A DNA stretch of 64,000 nucleotides from positions 434,001 through 498,000 of the forward strand of contig JBILBF010000001.1 of the NCBI GenBank assembly GCA_044353855.1. The letters run 5' to 3'. The first letter of the stretch is position 1, and each line of letters starts with the position of its first letter. The position numbers and the translations under genes are program-made. Under the pieces are notes generated by a model. It was not told where the DNA came from. It searched no databases and saw only the letters and a list, made by a program, of their open reading frames with translations. Shown here in pieces: positions 8,420-15,328 of the stretch. The stretch comes from UKL13-3 sp044353855. Its GTDB lineage: Bacteria > Bacteroidota > Bacteroidia > UKL13-3.

Positions 8420-8947
8420 ATGAAAAAATTATTAAGTATTGCTTGTGTATGCATAAGTTTTTTTGTGCAAGCACAACAGCTATTTCCAATTTTACATTGC
8501 GAAACATTATCCGACAAAACGGTAGTAATTCCTACTGATATTTTGGGAAAACGAAGTGTGATATGTATGGCCATGTCTCCCAAGGCCGAAAAAGAACTGC
8601 GAGCATGGAACAACCCGTTATACAAAGCATTAGTTGCCGATGGCATGGGCGGGTTAATGGGAAGAATGTATGATGCAAACCTTTGTTTTGTAGGTATGCT
8701 AAAAGGGATAGCCAAGTTGGGATTAACTGAAGCCAAAAAACAGTCGAAAAAAGAGGTAGAAAAAAAACTACATGACAATTTTATGGTGAGTGATGATGAT
8801 GTGAAAATGTTAATGAAAACACTTGGAATTACAGATGTAAAAGAGCCCCATTTTTTTGTGTTAGATGCTGAGGGTAAAATAATATACCATACTCAGGGCG
8901 AATATTCCGATCAAAAACTAAACGAAATAACAGAACGATTGCTTTAA
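8420..8947 (+). CDS. Exported thioredoxin-fold-like protein, function unknown
   Basis: 175 residues with a signal peptide (MKKLLSIACVCISFFVQAQ). The mature part starts FPILHCETLSDKTVVIPTDILGKRSVICMAMSPKAEKELRAWNNPLY, which resembles the start of ATP10/TlpA-like thioredoxin folds, and ends with PHFFVLDAEGKIIYHTQGEYSD, the usual last strands of such a fold. No CxxC pair is present at the redox position, so it is unlikely to be a disulfide oxidoreductase. It is flanked by terminators on both sides, hence a single-gene unit. The fold assignment is tentative. Confidence 0.8.
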   Translation: MKKLLSIACVCISFFVQAQQLFPILHCETLSDKTVVIPTDILGKRSVICMAMSPKAEKELRAWNNPLYKALVADGMGGLMGRMYDANLCFVGMLKGIAKLGLTEAKKQSKKEVEKKLHDNFMVSDDDVKMLMKTLGITDVKEPHFFVLDAEGKIIYHTQGEYSDQKLNEITERLL

Positions 8948-8949
8948 CT

Positions 8950-8983
8950 AAAAAAGGCCTAACTTATTCTTTAGGCCTTTTTT
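8950..8983. terminator. Bidirectional rho-independent terminator
   Basis: AAAAAAGGCCTAA (8950-8962) and TTAGGCCTTTTTT (8971-8983) form a perfect 13-bp stem with an 8-nt loop between two converging genes; T-runs are present in both directions. Confidence 0.9.
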
Positions 8984-8993
8984 AATATTATTA

Positions 8994-9344
8994 TTACGCT
9001 TCTTGGTCGGGTTCTCCTTCTTCTCCTTCTTCTGGTACTATACCTTCCATCAAATTGCGTACTTCTTGTAATTCTTCGCGGTTGTACTTGTTGTTATAAT
9101 CCGCAAACAAATCCAACAGGTAATCCAAGTTGGCTTTACCATCATCATCTTGCAAATACAAAAACGTGTAATCACCAGCATTTTCTTCGATATTCTCGTA
9201 TGCCATTCGAATCATTCGAACATATCCCGGTTCGTTTAGATTTGTTTTTACGTATTCACGTAACTCTTTTAATTGTGCTACAACATTTGCACCTACACCT
9301 TCAGAAGCTAAAGTCTTCTTAATTTTATCAATATTTGCTTTCAT
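8994..9344 (-). CDS. Conserved hypothetical acidic helical protein
   Basis: 116 residues, largely helical, cytosolic by appearance. It starts MKANIDKIKKTLASEGVGANVVAQLKELREYV and ends in a very acidic tail (EEGEEGEPDQEA). I do not recognise a named domain. The gene stands alone between a terminator and an empty 280-bp gap. A -7-like TAGTTTCG lies on the minus strand at 9366-9373, 21 nt before the ATG. Composition is like the flanking genes, so it looks like a resident gene. Confidence 0.75.
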   Translation of the reverse strand: MKANIDKIKKTLASEGVGANVVAQLKELREYVKTNLNEPGYVRMIRMAYENIEENAGDYTFLYLQDDDGKANLDYLLDLFADYNNKYNREELQEVRNLMEGIVPEEGEEGEPDQEA

Positions 9345-9608
9345 CTATTTTAAACTATTCGGGTGCGAAACTACTGTTTTTGTCCATTAATGAAAATACA
9401 TTTGTTTGAAAATTCTACAAACCATAATAGCCAGAGGATTCTATCCTTTTTTTATACCCGTGTAGTTGTTGTTATTGCCCAATACAAAAACCGTTGAACC
9501 GGACTAAACAGCTATTATTTAGACACAACTCAATAGTATTTATTTTTATACAGGTAGAAACCGTGGGTGCGTTTGTTGTGTATTTTTTTAAGAAGTGGTA
9601 AAATTAAA

Positions 9609-9616
9609 TAGCTTTG
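9609..9616 (+). promoter_or_regulatory. Putative -7 element of the toxin-antitoxin pair
   Basis: TAGCTTTG matches the Bacteroidota -7 consensus TAnnTTTG exactly. It lies 8 nt before the ATG of the DUF6922 gene, which would give a leader of only a few nucleotides. No TTG is at the ideal -33 distance (the nearest, 9576-9578, is too far), so confidence is limited. The preceding 280 bases (9345-9624) hold no gene I can support. Confidence 0.45.
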
Positions 9617-9624
9617 TATAACAA

Positions 9625-9927
9625 ATGGACAAACCTGTAAAACCGATATTCAACAAACGCATTTTTTGGGATGTAAATTTCGAAGGAATAGATTATGAAG
9701 CAAAAGCTAATTTTGTAATTGAGCGAGTATTTGAGCGAGGCGATGTGGAAGATATTAGAAATTGCAGGCGGTTTTATGGAGATGAAAAAGTTAGAGTAGC
9801 GTTATTAAACGCCAAATTTTTACCGCTTCACACCATTTATCTTGCTAGTGCCGTTTTAGATGAACCTTTAGAAGCATTCAGATGTTACAAACTCAGACAG
9901 TTGAACCCAACACTTTTTCCTTACTAA
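9625..9927 (+). CDS. DUF6922-type putative antitoxin
   Basis: 100 residues. It matches the family I know as DUF6922: RIFWDVNFEGIDYEAKANFVIERVFERG, then CRRFYGDEKVRVALLNAKFL and a terminal FRCYKLRQLNP. These small proteins are regularly encoded just upstream of AbiEii-type nucleotidyltransferases, and the downstream gene here starts inside this one (46-nt overlap). Such coupling is characteristic of type IV-like toxin-antitoxin pairs. The antitoxin role is inferred from context, not from a visible DNA-binding motif. Product is cytosolic. Confidence 0.85.
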   Translation: MDKPVKPIFNKRIFWDVNFEGIDYEAKANFVIERVFERGDVEDIRNCRRFYGDEKVRVALLNAKFLPLHTIYLASAVLDEPLEAFRCYKLRQLNPTLFPY

Positions 9928-10508
9928 AGGAATTAATGGAAGTGCCTTCCTTAAAGCCATCGTTTTTGGTTGGAGGCACTGCTCTTTCATTAAAATATGG
10001 CCATCGAATTTCGATTGATTTGGATTTGTTTTATACGGAAGATTTAAACAAGGTTTCTATTATAGAAGAACTTAGCAAAACGTTTAACGATAAGTTTGAC
10101 TATAGGGGTAATCCCAACTCATTTGGAATTTTTTGCTCTATCAATGATGTAAAGGTAGACATCATAAAATATCCTCACACTTTAATTCACGATACACAAA
10201 CAATTGATGGAATTCGAATGTATCATACCGATGATATTGTGGCGATGAAAATTAATGCAATACTTGGCCGAGGAAAGAAAAAAGACTTTTGGGATATAGC
10301 TGAATTGTTAAATCATTATTCGGTGAAAAAAATGATAGAATTACACAAGCAAAAATATCCTAGTCAAATGTTGCTTATTTCCACACCACAAGCATTAACT
10401 TATTTTGATGATGCCAACGAAAGTGAAGACCCCATTAGTTTAAAGGGACAAACTTGGGAGGAAGTAAAAAGAATAATTAGTAAGGCAGTAAGAGAGTATT
10501 TGACATAA
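9882..10508 (+). CDS. AbiEii/AbiGii-family nucleotidyltransferase toxin
   Basis: 208 residues. The DNA polymerase beta-like nucleotidyltransferase signature is intact: GGTALSLKYGHRISIDLDLF at 31-50, with Gly31-Gly32 and the metal-binding Asp46/Asp48. The downstream conserved DDIVAMKINAILGRGKKKDFWDIAELL segment is also present. AbiEii-type toxins transfer nucleotides to tRNA or other targets and give phage defence or growth arrest. The start overlaps the DUF6922 gene by 46 nt, implying translational coupling. Its stop codon (10506-10508) directly abuts a remnant of the flavin reductase 3' end, which marks an insertion boundary. Confidence 0.9.
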   Translation: MLQTQTVEPNTFSLLKELMEVPSLKPSFLVGGTALSLKYGHRISIDLDLFYTEDLNKVSIIEELSKTFNDKFDYRGNPNSFGIFCSINDVKVDIIKYPHTLIHDTQTIDGIRMYHTDDIVAMKINAILGRGKKKDFWDIAELLNHYSVKKMIELHKQKYPSQMLLISTPQALTYFDDANESEDPISLKGQTWEEVKRIISKAVREYLT

Positions 10509-10547
10509 CTACTTCTCCCATCTCTTCGTCATTCTTAAAGTGTATTG
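10505..10547. repeat. Direct repeat copy A of the flavin reductase 3' end
   Basis: These 43 bases match 13579-13621 without gaps at 38 positions (mismatches at 10515, 10516, 10521, 10523, 10542). Both copies begin at the same junction, a TAA stop of a rightward gene followed by CTA, the reverse complement of the reductase TAG. The pair brackets about 3.07 kb of accessory DNA. Confidence 0.85.
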
Positions 10548-10556
10548 GCAGCTAGT
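10509..10556 (-). pseudogene. Remnant of a flavin reductase C-terminus
   Basis: Read on the minus strand, the segment encodes QYTLRMTKRWEK followed by TAG, against QYTLRMTKRWGK at the end of the intact reductase at 13583-14158. Upstream the frame hits a stop four codons earlier. Of five nucleotide differences three are synonymous (cgt/aga, tat/tac), so this tail evolved as coding sequence before being cut off. It probably comes from a related reductase allele. Confidence 0.7.
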
Positions 10557-10568
10557 TTACTTTCTTAT

Positions 10569-10976
10569 TTAATTCTGTTTTCCCCGGGTTTGTTTACATA
10601 TCGTATTTTCAGAATAGCGAACAAGTTTAGAATTCTTTAATAATTCTCTTATGTCTAAAATAAATTTAGCCTGCTCATCTGAATTTAATTGAGTCAGCTT
10701 TAAACAATAATCTGTCTCTCCTTCACGTCCCCATTTAGTTGTTTCTATAGGAATTTGAATGTTTCTTTTTGTTTCAAAGTCTTTAATAAAGTCTAAAAAT
10801 TGCCGTCTTGCTATTCCATCTGTCCCTGAACCTATACTGATAAATGAAACATTAAACCGGTAAATGGTTTCTGATGTATGCTCATTGTTTTGATTATTCT
10901 CAGTTTGTTTAGTGGTCTTTGTTCCTTTGCATGAAAAAAAAACACCTAATAAAATCGCTATAAATAATTTATTCAT
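10569..10976 (-). CDS. Small hypothetical lipoprotein
   Basis: I take the ATG at 10976, giving MNKLFIAILLGVFFSCKGTK, a clear lipoprotein signal; the ten codons upstream look non-coding. After a Thr/Asn/Gln-rich linker comes a domain of about 90 residues (YRFNVSFISIGSGTDG, FLDFIKDFETKR, YCLKLTQLNSDEQAKFILDIRELL). It reads like a small alpha/beta domain, but I recognise no family. It lies inside the repeat-bracketed accessory segment and downstream of the broken M43 protease gene on the same strand. Confidence 0.7.
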   Translation of the reverse strand: MNKLFIAILLGVFFSCKGTKTTKQTENNQNNEHTSETIYRFNVSFISIGSGTDGIARRQFLDFIKDFETKRNIQIPIETTKWGREGETDYCLKLTQLNSDEQAKFILDIRELLKNSKLVRYSENTICKQTRGKQN

Positions 10977-11026
10977 GATTTTAATTTTAAAAAAGAAGTA
11001 GGGCACAGCCCTGCTTCTTTTTGTTA

Positions 11027-12307
11027 TTATTTAGTAATAAATACCTTTTTGATTGTTGATGTTGTTGGAGTATTTACTCTTAAATAGTAAGCGCCAGTTG
11101 AAACATCGTTTATATCAAAAGTTGTAGTCTCTTTTGTAATTATACCAAAATCTTTAACAGTTGCTCCAACCATGTTAATTAGTGATGCATTAACTATATT
11201 GATAGAATTAAGGTTGATTGACAAAGTAAACTGTCCATTATTAGGATTTGGATAAACATTAATTGAATTTAAAGATGTTACTTCGTTTAAAGCTGTTGGT
11301 AAGTTACACCCAATTGAAGTAAGCAAGCCATTACGAGGACCATTCAGAGCAGCCTGCATTCTGTCTGCTTGTCCACCTGTAAACATATGCATACAGTTAT
11401 CGTCAACATAGTCCATGTAATTCATATACATTTCACCATCAGCACCTGAACCGCACTGATTATTTGGTCTATGAGGAAATGAAGGGCAACCATAATTTGC
11501 GTCCTCAGCTGGCTCGGTATCTTCTACGAAATCATCACCACAGGCCGTGTCAGCCCAAATATGTCTTAGGTTAAGCCAATGACCTACTTCATGAGTACCC
11601 GTTCTGCCCCCATCATTTAAAGAAAAATCTCCAGTTCCAGCGGTTCCTTCTGTTCCAAATGCTTCATATCGAATTACAACTCCGTCTAAATCAGGATCGG
11701 TGCTAAGCTCTTCAGGGAAGGTGGCAAAGCCTAAAGTTGACCCTTCAAGATTTACTACATATATATTTAAATACTTTGTTGGATCTCAATTGTCCCGTCC
11801 TCCATTTAAAGTTGATTTAATATTATCAGAATTATTATCATCCCAATTAACTACACTTGTTTCTGTTCTTGTAATTCCAGTTGTAGGATTTCCGTTAGGG
11901 TCTTGTTGTGCGATACAAAATTCAATCTCTGCATCAATCGTAAATGGCCAAAATGGATGTTGGTCGTCTAAACTATCCTCATTCATTAATCTAAAGTCTT
12001 CATTTAACACGTCAATTTGTGATAGTATTTGTTCGTCACTTATGTTTTCAATTGGGTCATTCCAAATTACGTGCACAACCGTGGGTATCACAATTACCCC
12101 CTCGCTTGCTTTTTTGCTGCGAGAATTATTTGAAATCCAGTTTCGAGTTGCTTTTTCGCTTTCAACCATTCTTTGTTTTAAAGTAGGGTTTTTAGCGAGA
12201 CTTTTTTGGAGATGTTGCATTGTTAAACACTTATTAGATTGTGCATTAACATTAAAGGAAAAAAGTACAACAATAACCATTATTCCGTTTTGTAATTTTG
12301 GTCTCAT
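11027..12307 (-). pseudogene. M43 (pappalysin/cytophagalysin) metalloprotease with T9SS sorting domain, interrupted by one TGA
   Basis: Two open segments (12307-11786 and the rest down to 11027) are in the same frame, separated by a single TGA at 11786-11788 (codon 174). Joined, they give a 426-codon secreted protease: signal peptide MRPKLQNGIMVIVVLFSFNVNAQ, an M43 domain with the zinc motif HEVGHWLNLRH (residues 239-249, Glu240 catalytic), the downstream Met-turn region MNYMDYVDD, and a C-terminal T9SS sorting domain (NVYPNPNNGQFTLSI to KKVFITK). At the TGA the family has Trp in a W-(D/N)-P-x-(K/Q)-Y-LN context, so a TGG to TGA transition is the simplest explanation. No other frame damage is visible, suggesting a recent mutation, a base-call error or readthrough. 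As written it yields only a signal peptide plus propeptide-like part. Confidence 0.88.
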
Positions 12308-12591
12308 AGCTTTAATTTTTTTAAGGGGTTCTTAATTTTATGTTTTTTTTCGATAGTCCTGATTAAACTATAGCAATTAACAATATATCAAATTTAATAC
12401 TTTTCGGTTTGCAGTAATGTTTTATAAAATATCGTTTTTCTTGCCTTTTTTGTTGCTTGTTATACAATAATGAAAAAATCTTAGCCCTAATAAATTAATG
12501 ATTATAATAAGTTATTCGTTTGTAGGTTTTAATATCGCAATTGATAGGAAAGATTTAATTTGTTTGAAAAAGCAGAGGTGTATTTGAAATT
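12308..12591. other. AT-rich gene-free region upstream of the M43 gene
   Basis: No coding potential is seen here. On the minus strand a -7-like element TAAATTTG (12389-12396) lies about 80 nt before the M43 ATG and could be its promoter; no good -33 TTG is at the proper distance. The rest is AT-rich without convincing repeats. Confidence 0.35.
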
Positions 12592-12621
12592 AAAAAAAGC
12601 ACCAAAAGAGGTGCTTTTTTT
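12592..12621. terminator. Bidirectional rho-independent terminator
   Basis: AAAAAAAGCACC (12592-12603) and GGTGCTTTTTTT (12610-12621) form a perfect 12-bp stem with a 6-nt loop. It ends the leftward lipoprotein gene that stops at 12644. Confidence 0.88.
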
Positions 12622-12643
12622 AATGTTGTTAATCCTTAGTAAA

Positions 12644-13102
12644 TTATTGTATCAATTCCAACGCTAAACAAGTATTTGCAGTAAACGTTACATTACCAGA
12701 ATAAATAACATCGTTATCTTGATCTATAACTTTAAATGTTGAAGCTTTAGTTTTGGTTTTCCCTAAATCTTTTTTTACAGTAACAGCAGCTGAATTTCCA
12801 CAATCTGGACTACCCCCTTTAAAAAAAATACTTGCTGCAGAAGACCCAACAATTGCTCCATCTATATAATAAGTTAGAGCTGTTGAGCCACCATCAATTA
12901 GTGCTTGTGCATTCGCTTCACTTTGCCAAAAGACTATGCTTCCCTCATAAGCACACGAAGCATCATCTTCCTCTGCTGCTGCATTATAATTTTTACTGTC
13001 TTTGTCCATACAGCCTTTTACTTTTTCTTTTTTGCAGCTTGAAATGGTGAATAGCATTGTTACTGCACTTAGCAATAAAATAGTTTGTTTTAGGTTTTTC
13101 AT
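12644..13102 (-). CDS. Lipoprotein with a GCMD...C acidic repeat
   Basis: 152 residues. Lipoprotein signal MKNLKQTILLLSAVTMLFTISSCKKEK, then a single copy of the Bacteroidota repeat of form GCMDKDSKNYNAAAEEDDASC, an acidic Cys-bracketed element common in secreted proteins and probably cation-binding. A beta-rich domain of about 95 residues follows (YYIDGAIVGSSAASIFF, STFKVIDQDNDVIYSGNVTF) with another Cys pair (DCGNS, NTCLAL). Function unknown. It diverges from the XRE regulator across 123 bp, which could regulate both. It is inside the repeat-bracketed segment. Confidence 0.78.
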   Translation of the reverse strand: MKNLKQTILLLSAVTMLFTISSCKKEKVKGCMDKDSKNYNAAAEEDDASCAYEGSIVFWQSEANAQALIDGGSTALTYYIDGAIVGSSAASIFFKGGSPDCGNSAAVTVKKDLGKTKTKASTFKVIDQDNDVIYSGNVTFTANTCLALELIQ

Positions 13103-13225
13103 TATTGGTTATAGTTTGTCTTGCAATTGTAAAACAAATTGTTTGATTATCAAATTAATAATTATGCTATTAAAACTATTATCTTAATTAGCTGAATGTA
13201 AGTATATTATTTACAACCTTGCGCC

Positions 13226-13582
13226 ATGCATTTAGGCTTACGTATAAAAATTGCTCGCATTAGTAAGGGAATTACTCAAGAGCAACTTGCTGAACAGATT
13301 AACAAAACAAGACCATTGATTAGCAGCATTGAGCAAACAGGTAAAGCCAACTATTATACCCTAAAAAGAATATGTGAAGTTTTAACTTTAGATATTGAAG
13401 AAATAAATAATGAGCAAAACGAATCTGATTTCGGTTTAAGCAAAAACAGAAAACAGACCGAACAATTAAAACAGTTTGAAAAAGAGATTCATCAATTGCA
13501 AATGCTTACTAAATCTCAGGCAGATTTAATTTTAGCACTTAAAGAAAAAATCGAATTATTGGAAAAGGGTAAAAAGAAATAA
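13226..13582 (+). CDS. XRE-family regulator with C-terminal coiled coil
   Basis: 118 residues. Residues 1-58 form a lambda-repressor-like helix-turn-helix: LRIKIARISKGITQEQLAEQINKTRPLISSIEQTGKANYYTLKRICEVLTLDIEEI. Residues 70-115 are charged heptad-like sequence (LKQFEKEIHQLQMLTKSQADLILALKEKIELLEKGKKK), probably a dimerising coiled coil. No toxin partner is adjacent on the same strand. The stop codon (13580-13582) touches the stop of the converging flavin reductase, exactly as the AbiEii stop touches the reductase remnant at 10509, so this gene seems to have replaced or displaced the toxin-antitoxin pair at the same joint. Confidence 0.85.
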   Translation: MHLGLRIKIARISKGITQEQLAEQINKTRPLISSIEQTGKANYYTLKRICEVLTLDIEEINNEQNESDFGLSKNRKQTEQLKQFEKEIHQLQMLTKSQADLILALKEKIELLEKGKKK

Positions 13583-13621
13583 CTACTTACCCCAACGCTT
13601 CGTCATTCTTAAAGTATATTG
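13579..13621. repeat. Direct repeat copy B (inside the intact reductase gene)
   Basis: Partner of 10505-10547, 38 of 43 bases identical. This copy contains the last 12 codons and stop of the intact flavin reductase. Confidence 0.85.
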
Positions 13622-14158
13622 AATAAAATCATCCAACCCTGCATCGTAAGCATTGTTTCCAAGCGAGTTTCCATTTTCATCTAATACATCTTTCGTGTAA
13701 TGCGATTCAAATATTTTTGCCGAAACAAACGAATCTAAATCGGTAAAACTGATAATTTTATTGAGGATAGAATGCAAATGAAGTGCCGGTGCTTTACCTC
13801 CTTTTCCGGTAGAAACACCAACGGTTGCAAATACTTTTTCATTAAATAAATGCATAAACCTTTTTTCGCCCATTCGGTGTAAAAAATTCAATATTTCGGG
13901 GGTAGTGCTCCAATTATATTCGGGTGTGATAAGTATAATTGCGTTGGCTGTTAGCATAGCATTAGCCAACTCTTTTTGGAAGGATGTGAACGAAGATTCT
14001 TCTATGTTACCTTGGTTAATTAGGGGGATATCATATTGTTGAAAATCAACCAAAGAAACTTGATGTGCTAAGTTTTGCAAACGCAATGTAAGCGCTTTAC
14101 CAACGCGTATAGTATTATTATTTGCCCTTGCCGAGCCTGAAAGGATTGCGATATTCAT
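13583..14158 (-). CDS. NAD(P)H-dependent FMN reductase family protein
   Basis: 191 residues with a flavodoxin-like fold of the NADPH-dependent FMN reductase family. The FMN phosphate loop is GSARANNNTIRVGKAL at the N-terminus, and the second flavin-contact motif is ITPEYNWSTTPEILNFLHRMGEK (usual PEYN motif). A VGVSTGKGGKAPALHLHSILN segment completes the domain. It probably reduces FMN or small quinone/azo substrates with NAD(P)H in the cytosol. The last 12 codons are duplicated 3 kb away as a direct repeat, so the 3' end of this gene is a recombination or insertion point. Confidence 0.92.
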   Translation of the reverse strand: MNIAILSGSARANNNTIRVGKALTLRLQNLAHQVSLVDFQQYDIPLINQGNIEESSFTSFQKELANAMLTANAIILITPEYNWSTTPEILNFLHRMGEKRFMHLFNEKVFATVGVSTGKGGKAPALHLHSILNKIISFTDLDSFVSAKIFESHYTKDVLDENGNSLGNNAYDAGLDDFIQYTLRMTKRWGK

Positions 14159-14235
14159 GGTTTATGGTTTTATAGTTTGCCGTTGGTATTATTGCTAACG
14201 ATTAAACCTTAATGGCAAACCGCAAACATTTAACC

Positions 14236-15132
14236 TCAATTATATTTAGCAACAAACCGATACAAATTAAAGTTTTGCTCTTGTTTGGCTTTTGTAATTT
14301 CTTCAACTAATGTATCAAAGTTGATATCTTTTGTTCGTTTGGTTTTAATTAGAGTCAATGCTTTTTCGGCAAGCAATATATTTTTGGTTGGCGATGTATA
14401 ATTGCTGTGATGGTGTTTTTCAATTGCAGCCATTAAATCATCCAATCCGCTATTTTTGGAGGCAATGGTTTTAACTACGGGTGCTTCCCATTGAGTTGTT
14501 GCATGAGCATGTGACAATGCTGAAAGATTTTTATAAAACGTTGCAGCCCCATCCCTATCTGCTTTGTTTAAAACATAAATATCTGCAATTTCCATTATTC
14601 CACTTTTAATGGTTTGTATTTCATCACCCGCTTCGGGAACCAACACCAAAACGGTTGTATCGGCTAGTGCAGCAATTTCCACTTCGCTTTGCCCAACACC
14701 CACTGTTTCTATAATAATATAATCAAACCAAGCGGCACGTAACATATCCGTTACTTCTATAATTTTTGGCGAAAGCCCACCCAAACTCCCCCTGCTTGCC
14801 ATGCTTCTGATAAATACATTGGGATGCAAAAAATGTTCGCTCATGCGAACCCTATCGCCCATTAACGCCCCTTTGTTAAATGGCGAACTTGGATCGATAG
14901 CAACAATGGCAACACTTTTATTTGCCTCAACAATATATTGGGTAAGAGCACTAATTAAGGTGCTTTTACCAGCACCCGGAGGGCCGGTAATACCAATAAC
15001 CTGAACCGGATGTATAATCAACTCTTGTAATAAGTGTTCATAGCCTTCGGCCTCGTTTTCTACCATCGTTATAGCCCTAGCCAACGCTCGTTTGTCTTTT
15101 TGGGGTAGCTTATTAATGATTGATTGGCTCAA
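14236..15132 (-). CDS. meaB: Methylmalonyl-CoA mutase-associated GTPase MeaB
   Basis: 298 residues of the ArgK/MeaB G3E GTPase family. Walker A GPPGAGKS is at 50-57; VAIDPSSPFNKGALMGDRVRM, RSMASRGSLGGLS, IIETVGVGQSEVEIA and VLNKADRDGA are the family switch and base-recognition motifs. MeaB chaperones adenosylcobalamin loading and protection of methylmalonyl-CoA mutase; the mutase genes are not in this window. The best start is TTG (15130-15132), because it retains the conserved KDKRALARAITMVEN segment and no in-frame ATG lies upstream before a stop. An FNR-like box lies about 95 bp upstream. Confidence 0.93.
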   Translation of the reverse strand: MSQSIINKLPQKDKRALARAITMVENEAEGYEHLLQELIIHPVQVIGITGPPGAGKSTLISALTQYIVEANKSVAIVAIDPSSPFNKGALMGDRVRMSEHFLHPNVFIRSMASRGSLGGLSPKIIEVTDMLRAAWFDYIIIETVGVGQSEVEIAALADTTVLVLVPEAGDEIQTIKSGIMEIADIYVLNKADRDGAATFYKNLSALSHAHATTQWEAPVVKTIASKNSGLDDLMAAIEKHHHSNYTSPTKNILLAEKALTLIKTKRTKDINFDTLVEEITKAKQEQNFNLYRFVAKYN

Positions 15133-15225
15133 GGTAATGCTCGTATTATAGGTGCAAGTTTACACTATTTTTAAAAATGTGTGGGTACGTAATACTATTT
15201 TGATTTACAAAATAGGCCAATACGT

Positions 15226-15264
15226 TTGACCTAAATCATAAAGGGCATATGTTGCCACAACATA
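15226..15264. promoter_or_regulatory. FNR/CRP-like box next to a 7-3-7 palindrome
   Basis: TTGAC-CTAA-ATCAT (15226-15239) differs from the FNR consensus TTGAT-N4-ATCAA at two positions. Nine bases further, TATGTTG-CCA-CAACATA (15248-15264) is a perfect 7-bp-arm palindrome. Both lie in the otherwise empty 196-bp gap upstream of meaB. Regulation is inferred from the motifs only. Confidence 0.35.
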
Positions 15265-15328
15265 AATTGGACTAACAGTTTTATGTAAGCAGTACTATTT
15301 ACTATAAACAACCGCTAAAAAACCCAAA

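Noticed and set aside
11786..11788. TGA as a selenocysteine codon
   Set aside because: Family members have Trp, not Cys, at this place, and no selenocysteine insertion hairpin is apparent; a TGG to TGA change is simpler.
11700..12335. Long rightward open frame (211 codons)
   Set aside because: It is antisense to the M43 protease reading frame, has no domain pattern, and the minus-strand frame carries a clear protease family signature.
14175..14220. GTTTGCC / GGCAAAC inverted pair between the reductase and meaB
   Set aside because: Only 7 bp with a 32-nt spacer and no T-run; resembles low-complexity intergenic sequence rather than a terminator or mobile-element end.
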